From Treponema sp. UBA1226 (GTDB lineage: Bacteria > Spirochaetota > Spirochaetia > Treponematales > Treponemataceae), in the NCBI GenBank assembly GCA_002309195.1, contig DBWY01000004.1, positions 170 through 31,110 on the forward strand: a stretch of DNA of 30,941 nucleotides. Reading direction: 5' to 3'. Of this stretch, positions 30,695 through 30,941 are shown piece by piece (the stretch's first letter is position 1; the number at the start of each line of letters is the position of its first letter). A model generated the notes under the pieces. It did no database searches, was not told the DNA's origin, and saw only the letters and a list, made by a program, of their open reading frames with translations. The position numbers and the translations under genes were made by a program.

Positions 30695-30941
30695 TAAAAA
30701 ACAAGTTTACTAGATAGTTTTGGTAAAATTCCTATATACGGGTTCTGGCCGTCTTTTAAGAAAAGAACCACATCCGTTCCAAGTCCGATTGTCCCAAGTT
30801 TGACAAGGACTCCCGTATTTAGAGTAAATTCAACATTTAAGCCAAGACTTACCGACTGGTCAAAATGGCCGTTTTTTATGCCGTCACGCACTTCATCCGG
30901 CTTAAAGGCTGCCATAGAAATTTTTTTTTCGTAAAAAAGTT
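30694..30941 (-). CDS. Unidentified partial gene at the right edge (C-terminal part)
   Basis: The minus-strand frame is open from the window edge to a TAA at 30696-30694. At least 82 residues are visible; an internal ATG at 30915 would give 73. There is no convincing ribosome site before that ATG, so a longer protein entering from the right is more likely. The sequence alternates hydrophobic and polar residues in a beta-rich manner (SVSLGLNVEFTLNTG, LVKLGTIGLGTDVVLFL) and ends in KLVF; a terminal Phe is compatible with, but does not prove, an outer-membrane barrel. I do not recognise it. It is not FliJ, which precedes flbB in Borrelia. Spacing to flbB is 39 bases. Confidence 0.5.
   Translation of the reverse strand, partial: LFYEKKISMAAFKPDEVRDGIKNGHFDQSVSLGLNVEFTLNTGVLVKLGTIGLGTDVVLFLKDGQNPYIGILPKLSSKLVF

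Overview
The window comes from a moderately AT-rich spirochaete chromosome, almost certainly a Treponema of the commensal or gut type. The diagnostic genes are the periplasmic-flagellum gene flbB, a FliK/Tap1-flgD-flgE cluster whose FlgE carries Lys165, Cys178 and Asn179 (the lysinoalanine cross-link positions of Treponema denticola FlgE), a rod cluster flgF-flgG-flgJ in which FlgJ lacks a muramidase domain, and an AtoS/AtoC-like pair next to holB, cvpA and murG. Leucine genes (leuCD) and glycogen synthesis (glgC) argue against the reduced genome of T. pallidum.

Layout. 1-3045 (minus): yebC, ruvC, ruvA, ruvB (cut by the left edge), Holliday-junction repair, split by a terminator and internal promoters. 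3169-8130 (plus): a secreted ankyrin protein with a very acidic centre, rsmD, two spirochaetal TPR-type proteins, rlmN. 8137-10480 (plus): a regulated-looking promoter with tandem repeats, a small HMA-like protein without metal-binding cysteines, leuC and leuD. 10518-11993 (minus): a cytidylate-kinase-like gene and yicC. 12157-13431 (plus): a CNNM/CBS/CorC membrane protein. 13436-14983 (minus): murC. 15158-17322 (minus): flgJ, flgG, flgF behind a sigma-28-type promoter. 17563-18855 (plus): glgC. 18879-25318 (minus): sigma-54-dependent response regulator, histidine kinase, holB, cvpA, murG and a cytoplasmic ankyrin protein, mostly overlapping or closely spaced. 25474-25546 (minus): tRNA-Phe. 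25705-26595 (plus): outer-membrane-type protein. 26696-30654 (minus): flgE, flgD, fliK, flbB, with an unidentified partial gene at the right edge. No gene-free stretch exceeds 300 bases; no insertion sequence, CRISPR array or rRNA was seen.

The most interesting signal is regulatory. Six genes (ruvA, ruvC, the first ankyrin gene, rlmN, murC, the second ankyrin gene) have a TATAAT or TATACT hexamer ending exactly 6 or 7 bases before the ATG, usually with a -35-like hexamer 17 bases further upstream, and they have no good Shine-Dalgarno sequence. This predicts leaderless mRNAs. Other transcription units here have clear Shine-Dalgarno sequences and ordinary leaders. The second theme is an ACCGATAA box before both flagellar clusters, one with a correctly spaced TAAA, pointing to FliA control. 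Coordinates were read by hand from sequence; family assignments rest on recognised motifs, not on database searches.
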